A stretch of DNA of 60,000 nt, taken from Adiantum capillus-veneris (Eukaryota > Streptophyta > Polypodiopsida > Polypodiales > Pteridaceae). This document shows positions 36,989 through 48,490 of this stretch, in pieces. The notes under the pieces were generated by a model. It was not told the DNA's origin. It saw only the letters and a program-made list of their open reading frames with translations, and searched no databases. Within the stretch, counting starts at the first letter, position 1; every line of letters starts with the position of its first letter. The position numbers and the translations under genes are program-made. The stretch covers positions 146,591,734-146,651,733 of the forward strand of contig CM043958.1 in assembly GCA_014529385.2 (NCBI GenBank). The letters are read 5' to 3'.

Positions 36989-37236
36989 TTTACACAAGAA
37001 GCTTATGGATGATAGAAATAATCATTATCATTTTTCAAATTTGCACTAGATTTTATATCCAAGAGCTTATTTCTTATCAAGTTTATCATAGCAAGATATT
37101 TTAGAAGCACAAATTAATGGATTGAAATACAAGAATTGCCAAATCTTAGACATGGAAATATGCTCTATGAAGTAAATGTTGCTCATTATGACTTTTCTCA
37201 ATGGGATAGTCATAGTCAAGCATCACAAGCAACCAA

Positions 37237-37278
<42 letters not shown>

Positions 37279-38776
37279 CAAAGAGTTATGTCCTTTGAAT
37301 AACTACAATAGCATGACATCCTCTCCTGTTAGTTTACTAACACATTTAAGCTGCCTTTTATATAAAAGCTACAAATCAGTAACGATGCTCACTTAGATTA
37401 ACATTTCAAGCAACCTATGGACCATATTCTACGTATGTTTCAAAGTGGGATCAATAACAGCACCAAGGCCATTATTATTGTGAGCACATCAATAGTGCTT
37501 GAAAGAACAATAGAATACATAATCATGGAGAAGATATGGATATGCACGAAAGCTACACTTGATACGATCTTTCATTCTTAGTTGACGTCTATGAACCATA
37601 TACTACTTATTCCATAAGAGCACTTAGGGCACTATTGTGAGGGCACAATGGGGCCTAGCTTGAAGGTCAAGACAATACATATACTTAATTAAGTTGGTAT
37701 GGAAGTGACTCAAAAGAAACTATGAGATATTTCTACAAAGTGCAAGTGTGAAAAGTATGTAAAAGTAAGGAAAAAACATAAACCAAAGTGCAAGAGTTTG
37801 TGTGGACACAATGAAGCATGATAATGAAAAGCGGAAGTTGGCTTTTGAGACAAAAACTGACGAAAATTACGGAATGTACAAGGTGCCCAAAAAGCTATAA
37901 GTTGCTTGCCAACAAGTCGGTCACTTTAGTTCCAACCCACAACTCAAAAATGCAATCTATGTGTGTCCTTAGCTCTTAAAAAAGGCCTACATTGAAAACC
38001 CCAATGGGTTATTGTCCATGGTTCATTGGTTTGTTAAAGCACATGATATTAATTACTCTGTTTGAATTGCAATTTCTAAGTGAATTTTAGTAGGGTGTAA
38101 AAACTACCCATATTTACATGATTTAAAAGGCCAATTTGGTGACAGGATTGACACAATGACTATGATTGTGATTGTTAATTGCGCAAAAAATAATGGAAAA
38201 TTACTATTTTTACCGACAGATCTGTAGTGGAAGGGCTAGTAGCTTGTCACTTTAGGTGCATTTCAAAAAGTAAGAAAGTTCTTGCTTTACACGGAAGGAA
38301 CATTATTATTGACTCGGGCACCATCAGGTTTCAGGTTTATGTATCATTATTTTACAGCCTTTTGGACGATGTTTTATGGTTTGTGCAAGAACATGCACGA
38401 GGCCTAAGTGTGGATTGTCCATTTGTTTTACTGTAGAGACTCTTTAGGAATGGACACATTTGCTTCACTATGTAGCGCTATTTGGAAATTTTGGTCTTTT
38501 TCCTGTGTGTTGTTTGTTTGTTTGTGTGTGTGTGTGTGTGTGTAGCACATTGGCTTGTATCCCCTTTGACTGGCTTTAGCAGGGTCACCTATGCTGACAA
38601 GATGGCTTCATTCCCTTCAACTTGCTCGAAACTCGTTTGCCTAACAATGCTTGCACCCTTAACGGCGGAGGTTCCCTTTGTGATGCCTGTGCTGCCCAAG
38701 AAACTTTATTGTAGAGAAGGTTCCAGATGTAATGGTGAATGGGAACAACAAGCCTGTCACACAAGGGCTCACTAGG
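36989..38776. other. Spacer between solo LTR and MFS gene
   Basis: No gene seen. It holds an (AT)n tract at about 37239-37277 and a (TG)n tract at about 38525-38543. The last part is the probable 3' flank of the MFS gene. Confidence 0.55.
37239..37277. repeat. (AT)n microsatellite
   Basis: About 19 AT units. Confidence 0.95.
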
Positions 38777-41573
38777 TTAGCTTTTGGAATGCTTGGTACG
38801 GCAAATCCGTTGATAGAGCGAGCGTGTACGAAGAGTGAGAATGCAGTCCAGCACAAATCCCATTCCAGAGACAGCAGCCATGAGCAAGAACACAAGACGG
38901 TAGCAGTGGGCGCCCAAGCACCTATTGGACGAGCCATCCTTTGCCGCCTCGTGGTCATACAGGAATCCTGCCAGCACACTTGAGAAGAGCACTGAACCCA
39001 ATGGCAAGTTGAGAATGAGCAAGTTGTATGTGAGCCCTAGTGCCTTCAACCCAAACATCTCGGATGCCACCGGTACCGACACTGAGAGCCGTACCCCATA
39101 GCACACTCCCACCACAATGCTCCCAATGTGCAATGACCCTACCGCCCCCGTTGCCAACAACAAGTACCCCAGCACCATTACTAGCTGCGATGCTGCCAAT
39201 AGGACTGGCCGCGGCACTGCCTTCCACCTGGCTTGTGACATAAAAGTAAACCACCATAAGAAGAAGCAATGCACCCAAATATGCACTGAAGCCACAAACT
39301 ATCCTTGGACATATCCAGCATCCATGCATCAAAGAAATCTTTGCACCACAAAAACAAGCAATGAACACAGCCAATACTGTTCTTGTGAGCTCATGTGGTG
39401 GTGAAAGTTGCAATGGTGTGTGTGAGGAAGATAGAACCAATTACCTTATCAAATACTCTGACAGTACCCCAGAAACTAGTCGCCCAAAGAACCCCCATAT
39501 GCTGATGAGAGACACAAAGATAGACACGCGTGAATAGCCCATCGACTGCCCTATTTGGCCCATATTGTTGATCACCGCCATCCCAGGGCCAACTCCACAT
39601 AAAAAACAGAAGAAGAGCACCCAGAAATCGACTGTTTTTATTGACTCCTGCACAGTAAACTCATCACCAATCCTCTTTCTGGTGATGTGGGCATCAATCC
39701 CCCCTTGGCATTCCTCTGTTGCGGACAGCTTCTCCACATCTCCATGTGCAATTGCTTCTCTCTCTGTCAAGGACATCTTTGCATGTCTACCTCTTGATGT
39801 CTTCAACACCATTTCCGTATCTCGATGTAACATCACCTCGCCCCCCGGTGCACGATCCTCTGCATCTCTATGTATGATCACTTCTCCCTCTGATGAGGAC
39901 ACCTCTGTTTCTCTATGTACCATAGCTTCTCCTTCTCTTGTGGACACCTCCGCTCCATCTATATATACCCTCACTCCCCTCTTTGAGGTGAAGACCTCCT
40001 TTGTGCCTCTAGGTCCCATTGCTACACTCTCGGTTGCGGACACTTCCACCACATTTCCGGGTACCACCAGTTCTTCCTGTGTCTTGGACACCTCCACATC
40101 TCTATGTACTGCTGCTTCTCCTGCTATTGTGGACATCCTCTCTGCACCTGTATGTCCCATCGCTTCACTGTCTACTGTGGACGCCTCTCTATGTCCCATC
40201 ACTTCTCCAAGCCCCTTGGACGACTCCACATCTGTATTTACCTCTGCATCTTCCACTACCAAAGATAACCTCTCTGCACCTCTAGGTACCATAGCTATCG
40301 TTGCCCCCTGCTCCTTACCATTCTGTTTCAACGTAGGCTCTCTAAAGGATGTTTGTTGTTTGCATCGCCCAACCCTGCAGTGCAGGTAGATGGGCAGTGC
40401 CACTGGAGCTACTAGAATGATGCACAGCCCTCCAGCAATGAGCTTGGACAGAAACGCATTCTTTATGCCACTCAAATCATACGCAAGCAGGTAGAATGCC
40501 AACACAATAGCTACAGAATTGAGTACAGAAAAGCATTGCGACTCCTGGTGCTCTCCATCCACATTGTGATCACATTCCACAGGCTTGAGTAGGAACATGG
40601 CCACAGCACAAACTCCCAAGGGGATGAGGGCCAGCATCAGCACAAAGGCAGATGCATCACCTCCAAAAAGAGCAGTGCATAGATCTGTAAAGATGGCTGT
40701 GCTAAGGCCAACATACGCCTTGAGAATACCAGATACAGGGCCCCTGTTCCATCGGAAATTTCTCAAACATGTCACAAGGACAGCGGTATTCATCCAGACG
40801 GTACTGTTGCCACCCATGCACAACACTATGCACATCTGCATCATGATGCAACCAGAATTAGCACGCTGCACTGAGTATCTTGCTATGTCGGCACACACAA
40901 AACCACAGTGAAGGTCATTTTTAACAATCCTGGCTAGGGCAAATGGAAATTACCATGTGTGCATGTGATGCCATTCAACCGAATTTATACCTTTTCGCAC
41001 AGGAAAATTTGCCTTATGATTGATTATGATGTAATGACATGCAGCAGACATATATCTGACATTGTTTCCAAAACATTGTCCCTTTCTGTAGAATCATAAT
41101 TCCAAGAGATTCCATTTAACATGCCTTTCTAAGCCTACTACCGCAAAATATTTATGCAGTCGCCTTCAGTGTTTACACTTAAAGGGATGCTTCCTACTAA
41201 CCATCCAGTAGGGAAGTGGCTTTATCTTCCTGCTGATGACAAGCCATTGTGCACCATATCCAAGCATGCCTTCCAGAGACCCAATTAAGAGAATACTCCA
41301 AGGAGGGAGGTAATCGCAAAGGAAGCCAGCGACGACACCAAAAGCCTTGCCGACGTCTTTAGCCGAGCTGAGGCCGTTGAGACGTACTTGATTGATACCC
41401 AAGATGGCCTTGAGCTCAACAGAGTAGTTGGCGAAGGTATAGTTGTTGCCAGAGATGGCCTGCACCCAGAGAGCAGAGACAAAACCAAGCCATTTGCTTG
41501 CAAGAGTGGAACTGCGTGAGGAGTGTTGGTGTGTTTGCGGCTCCACTTCTTCGGAAGGAATGTCGTTCACCAT
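38777..41573 (-). CDS. Nodulin-like/NFD4-type MFS transporter, three exons, intact
   Basis: Exons 41573-41202, 40835-39445 and 39227-38777 join with introns of 366 and 217 bp. The junctions are GGATG/GTTAGT...GATGCAG/ATG and ATAAG/GTAATT...AAGCCAG/GTGG, in phases 0 and 2. The product is about 737 aa. Exon 1 has the Nodulin-like start (WLGFVSALWVQAISGNNYTF, QVRLNGLSSAKDVGKAFG, LCDYLPPW). Exon 2 has VLVTCLRNFRWNRGPVSGIL, and after a long loop FFCFLCGVGPGMAVINNMGQ and FGRLVSGVLSEYLIR. Exon 3 has PRPVLLAASQLVMVLGYLL, GVCYGVRLSVSVPVASEMFG and CLGAHCYRLVF. About 12 membrane helices are expected; family members are membrane carriers, mostly of unknown substrate. It is longer than usual because of a repeat array in the central loop. 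This is the only host gene here that looks functional. Confidence 0.88.
39690..40260 (-). repeat. Coding array of ~16-residue (48-bp) repeats in the MFS central loop
   Basis: Degenerate units follow the pattern T-x-x-G-E-A-M-x-H-R-D-x-E-V-S-x, for example TIAGEAAVHRDVEVSK and TQEELVVPGNVVEVSA. About nine to ten units of 15-16 residues follow each other without breaking the frame. The array lies between the sixth and seventh predicted membrane helices. Confidence 0.8.
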
Positions 41574-43074
41574 TGTGCATGTGAGTGAGTGTGTTCCTTG
41601 AACTTCCTGTTATGAAGGCGTTTTTCCTGATGTGCAAAAGTGCCCGACACCTTTGGTTAAATCAAACACAATCCCAAAGTCTTGGGTTCGGCATCGAATG
41701 GGTGAGCGCCGTAGCCAATCGGCCAAATGTACTTAGTAGACTGTCCTTTTGCCAAAACGTCCAACACCCTTTGGTTAGGAACTTAGGACGTTAGAATTAA
41801 ATCAAACACAACCCCCAAAGTGGCACGCTATACCTAGGAAATGTTGCACATCTCCCCATCTAGAGAGTTGATATTTGGATCCCTTAACTCGAACTAGTCT
41901 CACTACTATTTGACACGAGGTATTAACTATCTCAAGGTGGTGGGATCGACGATAGAGGTTGAAGCGCACTAATCTCGAGATCGAAGAACGATGCTTAAAA
42001 ATGTCAACGTGTGGCGACGATCTGAGACTCAAACCCAGCACCTCGAGGATGGATGCCTGGTGAGCTAATGATGCAAGCGTGTGTGGTTTGTTGAAACCCA
42101 TCTGAGTCCAACCAACCTCCCCTCCCTCCTCCCCGCATGTCCTTTTTTACTTTTCATGTCCTTGTTTACCTTTTGGCATCCAACGTCCTCGCACGCCTCT
42201 GTTTTTGTGCCCGGGTTTTTTCGCCTTCGATCTCATCCGTTTGGGCTTCATTTAAGATCTTGTGTCAAATAGTGTTGAGGTCGGACTAGTGGGTTGCGAC
42301 CTGTCAACTACCTAACCCGTTGTCCAAATGGGACTTAATAGGCATGCACTCTACCACTCCGCTCGTGCTTCATCGACATATCTACCTCTTGGGACATCGT
42401 GTAACTTCTTCACTTTGCAAAAAATCCATTGCCACTTCAATGAAAAAAAAGAAGAAAAAGTTAACAAAGTGTTGTGCTTGCCCTGGTAGCTCATAAAGTG
42501 AAGACTGATGCCTCGAGGGCCTCTCGTTTCTTACAATCCCCCGCCCCCCACCTTCACCCAGAATGTGGTGAAGGTGGTCATTCTCAGAAAGTGAAGTCAC
42601 ACAAGCTCAAAATGTGCCCTCACTATCAAAGTTTGAAATCAAAGCACTAGAACATCGACCTGTTGTTGTTCGACTGCCAAAATGACATCTATTGTTTTGT
42701 TCGCAAGACGGTGTGTTATCATGCATCCACTCTTTCTCCTATACTTTGTACACATGAAGCATTTATATGAATAACATGCTTCAGCCTTGAGGCTATCCAT
42801 GTTACAACTCTTGTAACGGTTATAGCAGCATTGTGCAATAGCCGCCATTGTTGTAAGCAATATAAGCAACAACTAGTATGTGACCCGCGCGTTGCTATGG
42901 CAAGGAGAAAAAAAAGCCCGGGTCCAATTTTTAACACAATTCTCTTCTCCAATCTGGAAAAATTTCAATGATTTCTTTGTATTCCAACTATATAGCACAA
43001 ATCATTAGAGTAGGCAATATTTGATATATGCATCAAATTTGAGTGTTTCTCTGCATAATTAATAATAGTAGCAC
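41574..43074. other. Spacer between MFS gene and E4
   Basis: No gene seen. The first few hundred bases are the promoter side of the MFS gene. A short repeated phrase (AAATCAAACACAA) occurs near 41656 and 41799. Bases 41.85-42.35 kb look like an old, unclassified repeat, but I cannot assign it. Confidence 0.5.
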
Positions 43075-43580
43075 TGGAATTGGACCTGATCTCTTTAGAT
43101 AGCTGATTCCATTTTCAAATTTAAAGCTATTCGTTAAGTCGTCAGTTCAATTAGTGAAACTGGAATAGAGAATTGACTGGACTGAAATAGTTAACTGAAC
43201 TGAAATAGTGTACTGAGATGAGAGATATACTGGACGACTGGAAAAGTATTTGCAGTTTCAGATTAATAGTTCAAGGACAACCAATATAGTGTGTAATGGG
43301 TTTAAGCTCAAATGATTACAACAGTAATGATTACAGAGTGAAGCTAGAGGCGAAGAGATTGTAACTCAAGAATACTTGGGAGCTATAGCCAAAAGATAAG
43401 CAACCAAGTCAAGAAAACTAAGAAGCAAGAAGCCAAATTACAATGTAATGGGTCCTATTTATAGCTTCCAAGAGTTACTATAGTAACTGCCTTCAGTAAT
43501 TACTGCTGGTGTGACTGATTCCACTGTTCGGCCTTCTAAGGGACAGTTCCCGCCTGCTGGGATTGTCCTCGCCTTCTACA
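43075..43580 (-). repeat. E4 3' LTR
   Basis: 506 bp. On the plus strand it starts TGGAATTGGACC and ends CTTCTACA; on the minus strand TGTAGAAGG...CAATTCCA. It matches 59541-60000. Confidence 0.9.
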
Positions 43581-43598
43581 TCCTTCCCTTCTTTTTTG
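43581..43598 (-). promoter_or_regulatory. E4 polypurine tract
   Basis: The minus strand reads CAAAAAAGAAGGGAAGGA directly before TGTAGAAGG of the 3' LTR. This fixes the LTR boundary and the direction of the element. Confidence 0.85.
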
Positions 43599-43870
43599 AA
43601 TTTTGGCATAATTCCAAAATTTCTGGAAAAAAATCCACGGCCTGATTCTGATTGATTGTTGAGGAAACCATCCGGCCTTCTGGTTGGCGTAAACCCTAAA
43701 CCCTACTGGTGGTTGGTTTGGCCAATGTTCCTCATGGCAAACTCTTTCTAGCTTATACCATACTCATGCTTGTTGAGTGCTTGACACCCCTATAATTGTA
43801 ATTCCGAGGGTTCCCAGCCAAAATTCCAGTGCTTCACTGGGAAAATCCACCGTCTGATTCTGAGATGGAA

Positions 43871-45193
43871 CTACCCAGTATCCTTCCATTGAACCTGCTT
43901 CCTCTTCCTCTTTTTCTGTGATGGTGCCTCAGAAGTCCCAGTGCTGCCAGCATTGTCCTTCTGGATAAATCTGTAAATGGCCTCCTGCTCAAGCTGCTTT
44001 TGCCTTTCAGTGGACATCTCAAATTCATAAGGCGTGAAAGGATTGTAGGTTTTGGTGTTAGGATCATACCGCGTGCGTCTACCCTTTGCCAGACGAGTTC
44101 TGGCCAATTTATGACAATGCAAGGCTGTGTGGATCCATCCCTGTGGAAGAGGCTGATTTGTTTTAATCCTAGCTTCAAAGAGAATCTCAGCCATTTCTCT
44201 GTACTGTGCCCCCAGTCCTAGTTTAACCATGATATCCTTTTCAGGGATCTTAGAGGACTCCACAGTTAGTTTAAGCAACTGATTTGTGATCTTTGTAAGA
44301 CCACGGAGCTGGATCTTCCATTGTCCCATACAGAGTTTGATCCTATGCATTTCTCCTTGCAATTCCATAACATCATTCAGTTGGAGAGCATCATTGATCA
44401 GTGTTTGCCAGGTTTTCCATTCTACAGTGGCTCGCTCATACCAGTCCTGAAGTTCATCAGTGATATTAAAGTATGTGAGCCGATCCACTGGTTCTTCATA
44501 CTGACGATACATTGCTAGGAAAAATCTAGGCAGTTCAGCTTCCTTAGTAGGCAACACATACAGGAGAACTGGTGAATGAGGCACAAAGTCCAAGAAATTA
44601 AGTACAGCCTGGTTCTCCTGCTGCATCATCTTTCAAGTCACCCGGACTAGCTGAAAGAGTCTTCGAAGAGCAGTTGCGTGTTCCCCTACTGTCATCTGAG
44701 TCCGAGGTCCTTTACTGCTGGAAGTCTGATCTTCAACAATAGCCTGCACACCCTCTGGTCCAAAACTCCGCTGGAAATTTGCATCTGAAGTAGAACTTCT
44801 TTCGGTTGATTCCTAACTTCCTTCATGCACTTGTATGAAGGCCTGTTCCCAAGCAGTAGATCTAATTCAAAGGCTAGAGAATGGCGGTCTGCAGTGGACT
44901 GACACTGCCAGTGTGGATTGACTAACTTATCATCAGAAGTCAACACCCATTCCGGTACTCTTTCCAGCCCAGCTGGATTCTGCTGGGATGCACAGGGAGT
45001 TCACACAATTCTTGATCGTGGAAGGTAGCCGATTTCCAATGTTGAATCATTTCCTTGGTGCTGACATATAGCCTTTGAAAGCGTTCCAGATGAAAGAGAA
45101 GAACAACATCTTCCAAATACATCCTAGTAAGAAGAGCTTGTTGATGTCTCAATCTCTTGTTCAATGTGATGAGTTGTAATGAATGTTGCTCAT
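43871..45193 (-). pseudogene. E4 extra 3' region, distal part
   Basis: An open frame of 252 codons (44629-43871) is preceded in other frames by 44946-44692 and 45164-44940. The main frame is helical and rich in charged residues, for example FFLAMYRQYEEPVDRLTYFN and MHRIKLCMGQWKIQLRGLTK. It ends in a basic cluster (SQKKRKRKQVQWK) that looks like a nuclear localisation signal. I see no signal peptide or membrane segment, so it is not an obvious envelope gene. Its continuation upstream lies beyond the copia element, from 50736. Confidence 0.6.
45189..45193. repeat. Copia target-site duplication, left copy
   Basis: CTCAT, identical to 50731-50735; the E4 sequence is continuous across the insertion. 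Confidence 0.93.
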
Positions 45194-45385
45194 TGTTGGG
45201 GTATAAAGCCCAATGTGGTCGCCCAGGTAAGTGGGCGGGCCGCCAGGTATGTACATATATTCTTTTGTAAAAACCTAATAAGAACTCACTATGCTCTACA
45301 CATTACAGTAGAGCGAGTTCACCATATCGTCGTGCTCTTCTTCTCACACTCTCTCTCGCGTCGCACTTCCGCTCGTACTCCTTCA
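45194..45385 (+). repeat. Copia 5' LTR
   Basis: TGTTGGGGTATAAAG...CTCCTTCA, 192 bp. A TATAAAG motif lies only about 8 bases from the start. CCAATGTGGT at 45210-45219 is the partner in the structure described for the 3' end. Confidence 0.95.
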
Positions 45386-46472
45386 ACTGGTATCAGAGCT
45401 TAGATCGAGGCTCGGGGCAGCACTGCAGGAGGCTAAAGTCACCAGCTCAGATTGGAGTGAAATTCGACAGGCGTAGACACGGCCCCAAATCCTGTGGGGC
45501 AGCCCGATAGGCTCGGTGTTCTCAGAATTTCATTCTGAGGTCATCTCGGCCACCGTTCGGCTTCGACAAAGGTCTGCGCAGGCCATTTTCGACTACGTGG
45601 TCTTGGCGGGTGCAGATCCGACTCTGCAAATTTGGGGTTTTCGGCCTACGACTGCAGGTGCTGAGGATATCGACACTCCCAGAGTGTTGATTTGTGGCTG
45701 TCTACACATCGAAGGACGGCTCACAGTTCTTGGAGGCGTGTCACATACGACACGGGCGCATCTACACACAGACTGCATGCGACATCCACTAGTTCATCAG
45801 GTAGCTTGTGTTTGCTGCTTGATATTCCAGATTTCATCCTGACATTGCAGGTACTTCCACATGGGATGTATTGTCAGAGATGATGTATGTCTGTTGAGGG
45901 TTTGCTGGCTATGAGTCACGCAGCAAACAACCGCCGCAGCGGTTACAGCATACAGTGGGAAATTTGTGGATGTATGACTTTGTGGAAAGTCTATGTACTG
46001 TCAGATTTACTGCAGCCTTTGTTGAGGGTCGAGTGAGGTTTTATTGAGCTGGGGGATTCTCGAATGTTGAGATCCTTTCGGTGATACAGGTCTTGGAGCG
46101 ATCCCTCGAGCACCCTTAGATAGGTAGCTAGGATGTATTGACTGTGAGTTAGACAGTTGGGATTGCATCTTTGCTTTACTGCCGTTGAGGCATTGTTGCA
46201 GTCTATGTTTACAGGACAGTGACAAGACAGTGAGAGACAGTACAGGTGCAGGACAGGTTTACCCGCAGCTTACAGTGTCAGAGAGACAGTGTTTCTTGAG
46301 CTGTTTTTTGAGTACACCAGAGCCATTTTACAAAGGAGACTCTGCCAAAATTTCTGCAGAATCTGAAGCTTTCTTGGTTCATTTGACAGGTTGATATTGG
46401 TTCAGAGGTCAGTTTACAGGGGAAACTCTGCCGAATTTTTCCCAGGAAAGTAAACTAAAGTGAAGCGTAGCT
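45386..46472 (+). other. Copia untranslated leader
   Basis: Nearly 1.1 kb between the primer site and the gag ATG; I find no conserved domain in its short frames. This is long for an element with such short LTRs and may hold packaging or translation signals. Confidence 0.7.
45388..45405 (+). promoter_or_regulatory. Copia primer binding site (tRNA-iMet type)
   Basis: TGGTATCAGAGCTTAGAT begins two bases after the LTR, matching the complement of initiator tRNA-Met over its first 12 bases. Confidence 0.9.
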
Positions 46473-47675
46473 ATGGCTGGATCACAGGACACTGCTCTTT
46501 ACAATATCAAGAAGCTGGATGGAACCAATTTCCCATTGTGGAAGAAGCAGATTTGGCACGTGTTGGTACAAAAGAAGCAGATAAAACCTATAAAGCTCAA
46601 GGGGATAAAACCAGAAGATATGGACGAAGATGAATGGAGTGAAATGGATGAATTGGCACTTTCTACCATTATGCTGACTTTGGCAGAAAGCGTTTACTTC
46701 AATGTAGCAGACGAGATGTCGGCTTATCAAGCATGGTTAAAGCTGAGTGATCTTTATGAGAAGCAGAGTGCAGCTTCACAGGTATACTGGCTTAAGAAGC
46801 TTGTTGACTTGAAGATGAAAGAAGGGACACCTATGTCCAATCATCTGAATGAATTCAACACAATCTACAGTCAGTTGTCAGCTCAAGGTGTCAAGTTTGA
46901 TGAACCTGTTAGAGCTATGTTCCTCTTGATCACATTGCCGGAAAGTTGGGACACTTTTCGCATAGCTTGGAGTAATTCTGCACCTCCAGATGGTTTGAAC
47001 ATAGCAGGTGTAGAAGGAAGTCTGCTTACTGAAGAAACCAATAGAAAGACAATGGACAAAGGCAAAGGAACAGCCTTAGTTGTCAGGGGAAGGACCAAAG
47101 AAAAGTACAAAGGTGGAACGAGGAATCAGTCTCGTAGCAAGTCCCGTAGTGCTAAAGGCAAGAGTGACATAGAATGCTACCATTGTGGCAAGAAGGGTCA
47201 CATGAAAAGAGACTGCAGAGAATGGAAAGCAGAAAAAGGCAAAGAGAAAGCTGAAGACCATGGTGAGAAGAACAAGTCCTCAGTGAAGATTCAAGAAATA
47301 AATGTGACAAACACTGTTGCAGAGGATGACAGTCTAGTGTCAGGAGACATCTACTTCTTGAAGAATACAATGGACTCAGCTCTTCTTACAACATCTGATG
47401 GAAATGCACTGAATGACTGGATTATAGACTCAGGGGCATCACTTCATGTGTCTCCAAACAAGGAGTGGTTTACCTCTTATGTGACCACTAAAGATCGTGT
47501 TCGGCTAGGCAATGGGCAGACATGTGAGATCTTAGGTGTTGGAGATGTTCAATTGAAGTTTCAGAATGGCTCTTCTTTCACGCTGAAGAATGTGAGACAT
47601 GTTCCCGCAATTACAAAGAGCTTGATCAGCACAGGTTTACTTGATGATGCTGGCTACGTCACCACTTTTGGATAG
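46473..47675 (+). pseudogene. Copia gag and protease
   Basis: The ATG at 46473 starts the usual gag N-terminus (LDGTNFPLWKKQIWHVL). Then come the UBN2-like capsid region (SDLYEKQSAASQVYWLKKL, LPESWDTFRIAWSN), a zinc knuckle CYHCGKKGHMKRDC near residue 234, and the protease active site DWIIDSGASLHVSP near 312. The frame stays open for 400 codons and ends at TAG 47673-47675 inside the protease-integrase linker, in the same frame as the next segment, so a single base change ended it. Confidence 0.9.
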
Positions 47676-48490
47676 AACATGTGGAAGATATCCAAGGGTT
47701 CTATGACAGTAGCACATGGAGTAAAGTCTAGAGGACTTTACATGATTTATGTATCAAATGTCTCTAAAAATGTAATCAATGTAACCGAGCAGCCAAACGT
47801 TTCTTTGTGGCATAGCCGGTTAGGACATATATCCAAGAAGGGAATGGAAATCTTGTCTCGTTCTGGTTATTTGCCTGGCTTTTCATTTAATGATTTTGAA
47901 TTCTGTGAGCATTGTCTGTATGGTAAGCAAACACAGCAGCCACATAAGCATAGAAGCAGTAGAAGAGATACACAGTTGGCACTTGTTCATAGTGATTTGT
48001 GTGGACCTATGCCTAACCTATCTCTAGGGGGAGCTTCTTACTTTATGACATTTATAGATGATTACTCGAGGAAAGTATGGGTTTACTTTCTCAAGCACAA
48101 GGATGAAGCGTTTAGTGTTTTCAAAACGTTTGTGACACTTGTGGAGAATCAGAGTGGAAGCTTAAATGCTTACGCACTGACAATGGTGGAGAGTATGTTT
48201 CAAAGGCCTTTCAGGACTTTTGTGAGTCAAAAGGTATAAAACGTGAACTTACTGCTCCTTACAATCCTCCTCAAAATGGTGTTGCTGAGAGGATGAATAG
48301 GACCATACAAGAGAAGGTCAGAAGTATGTTGTCTAATGCACAGTTGCCAAATGGGTTTTGGGCTGAAGCTGTATCAACAACTGTTCATCTTGTAAATAGA
48401 TCTCCTAGCAAGGTTTTGCAGAAGGATTCAGTGCCAGAGATGGTATGGTCAGGCAAAATGCCCTCATACAAGCATCTCAGAGTCTTTGGC
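47676..48490 (+). pseudogene. Copia integrase (frameshifted)
   Basis: It contains the GAG-pre-integrase HHCC domain (LWHSRLGHISKKGMEIL, CEHCLYGKQ) and then the core: VHSDLCGPM (first Asp), LRTDNGGEY (second Asp) and NGVAERMNRT (Glu). All three acids are present. Near 48165 the frame shifts, so the second Asp onward is read in the frame that continues to 49333. The false extension stops at 48239. Confidence 0.9.

Noticed and set aside
39565-40389. A 274-codon plus-strand frame antisense to the MFS gene
   Set aside because: It is a shadow of exon 2, caused by the repeat array and codon bias; exon structure and family motifs support the minus strand.
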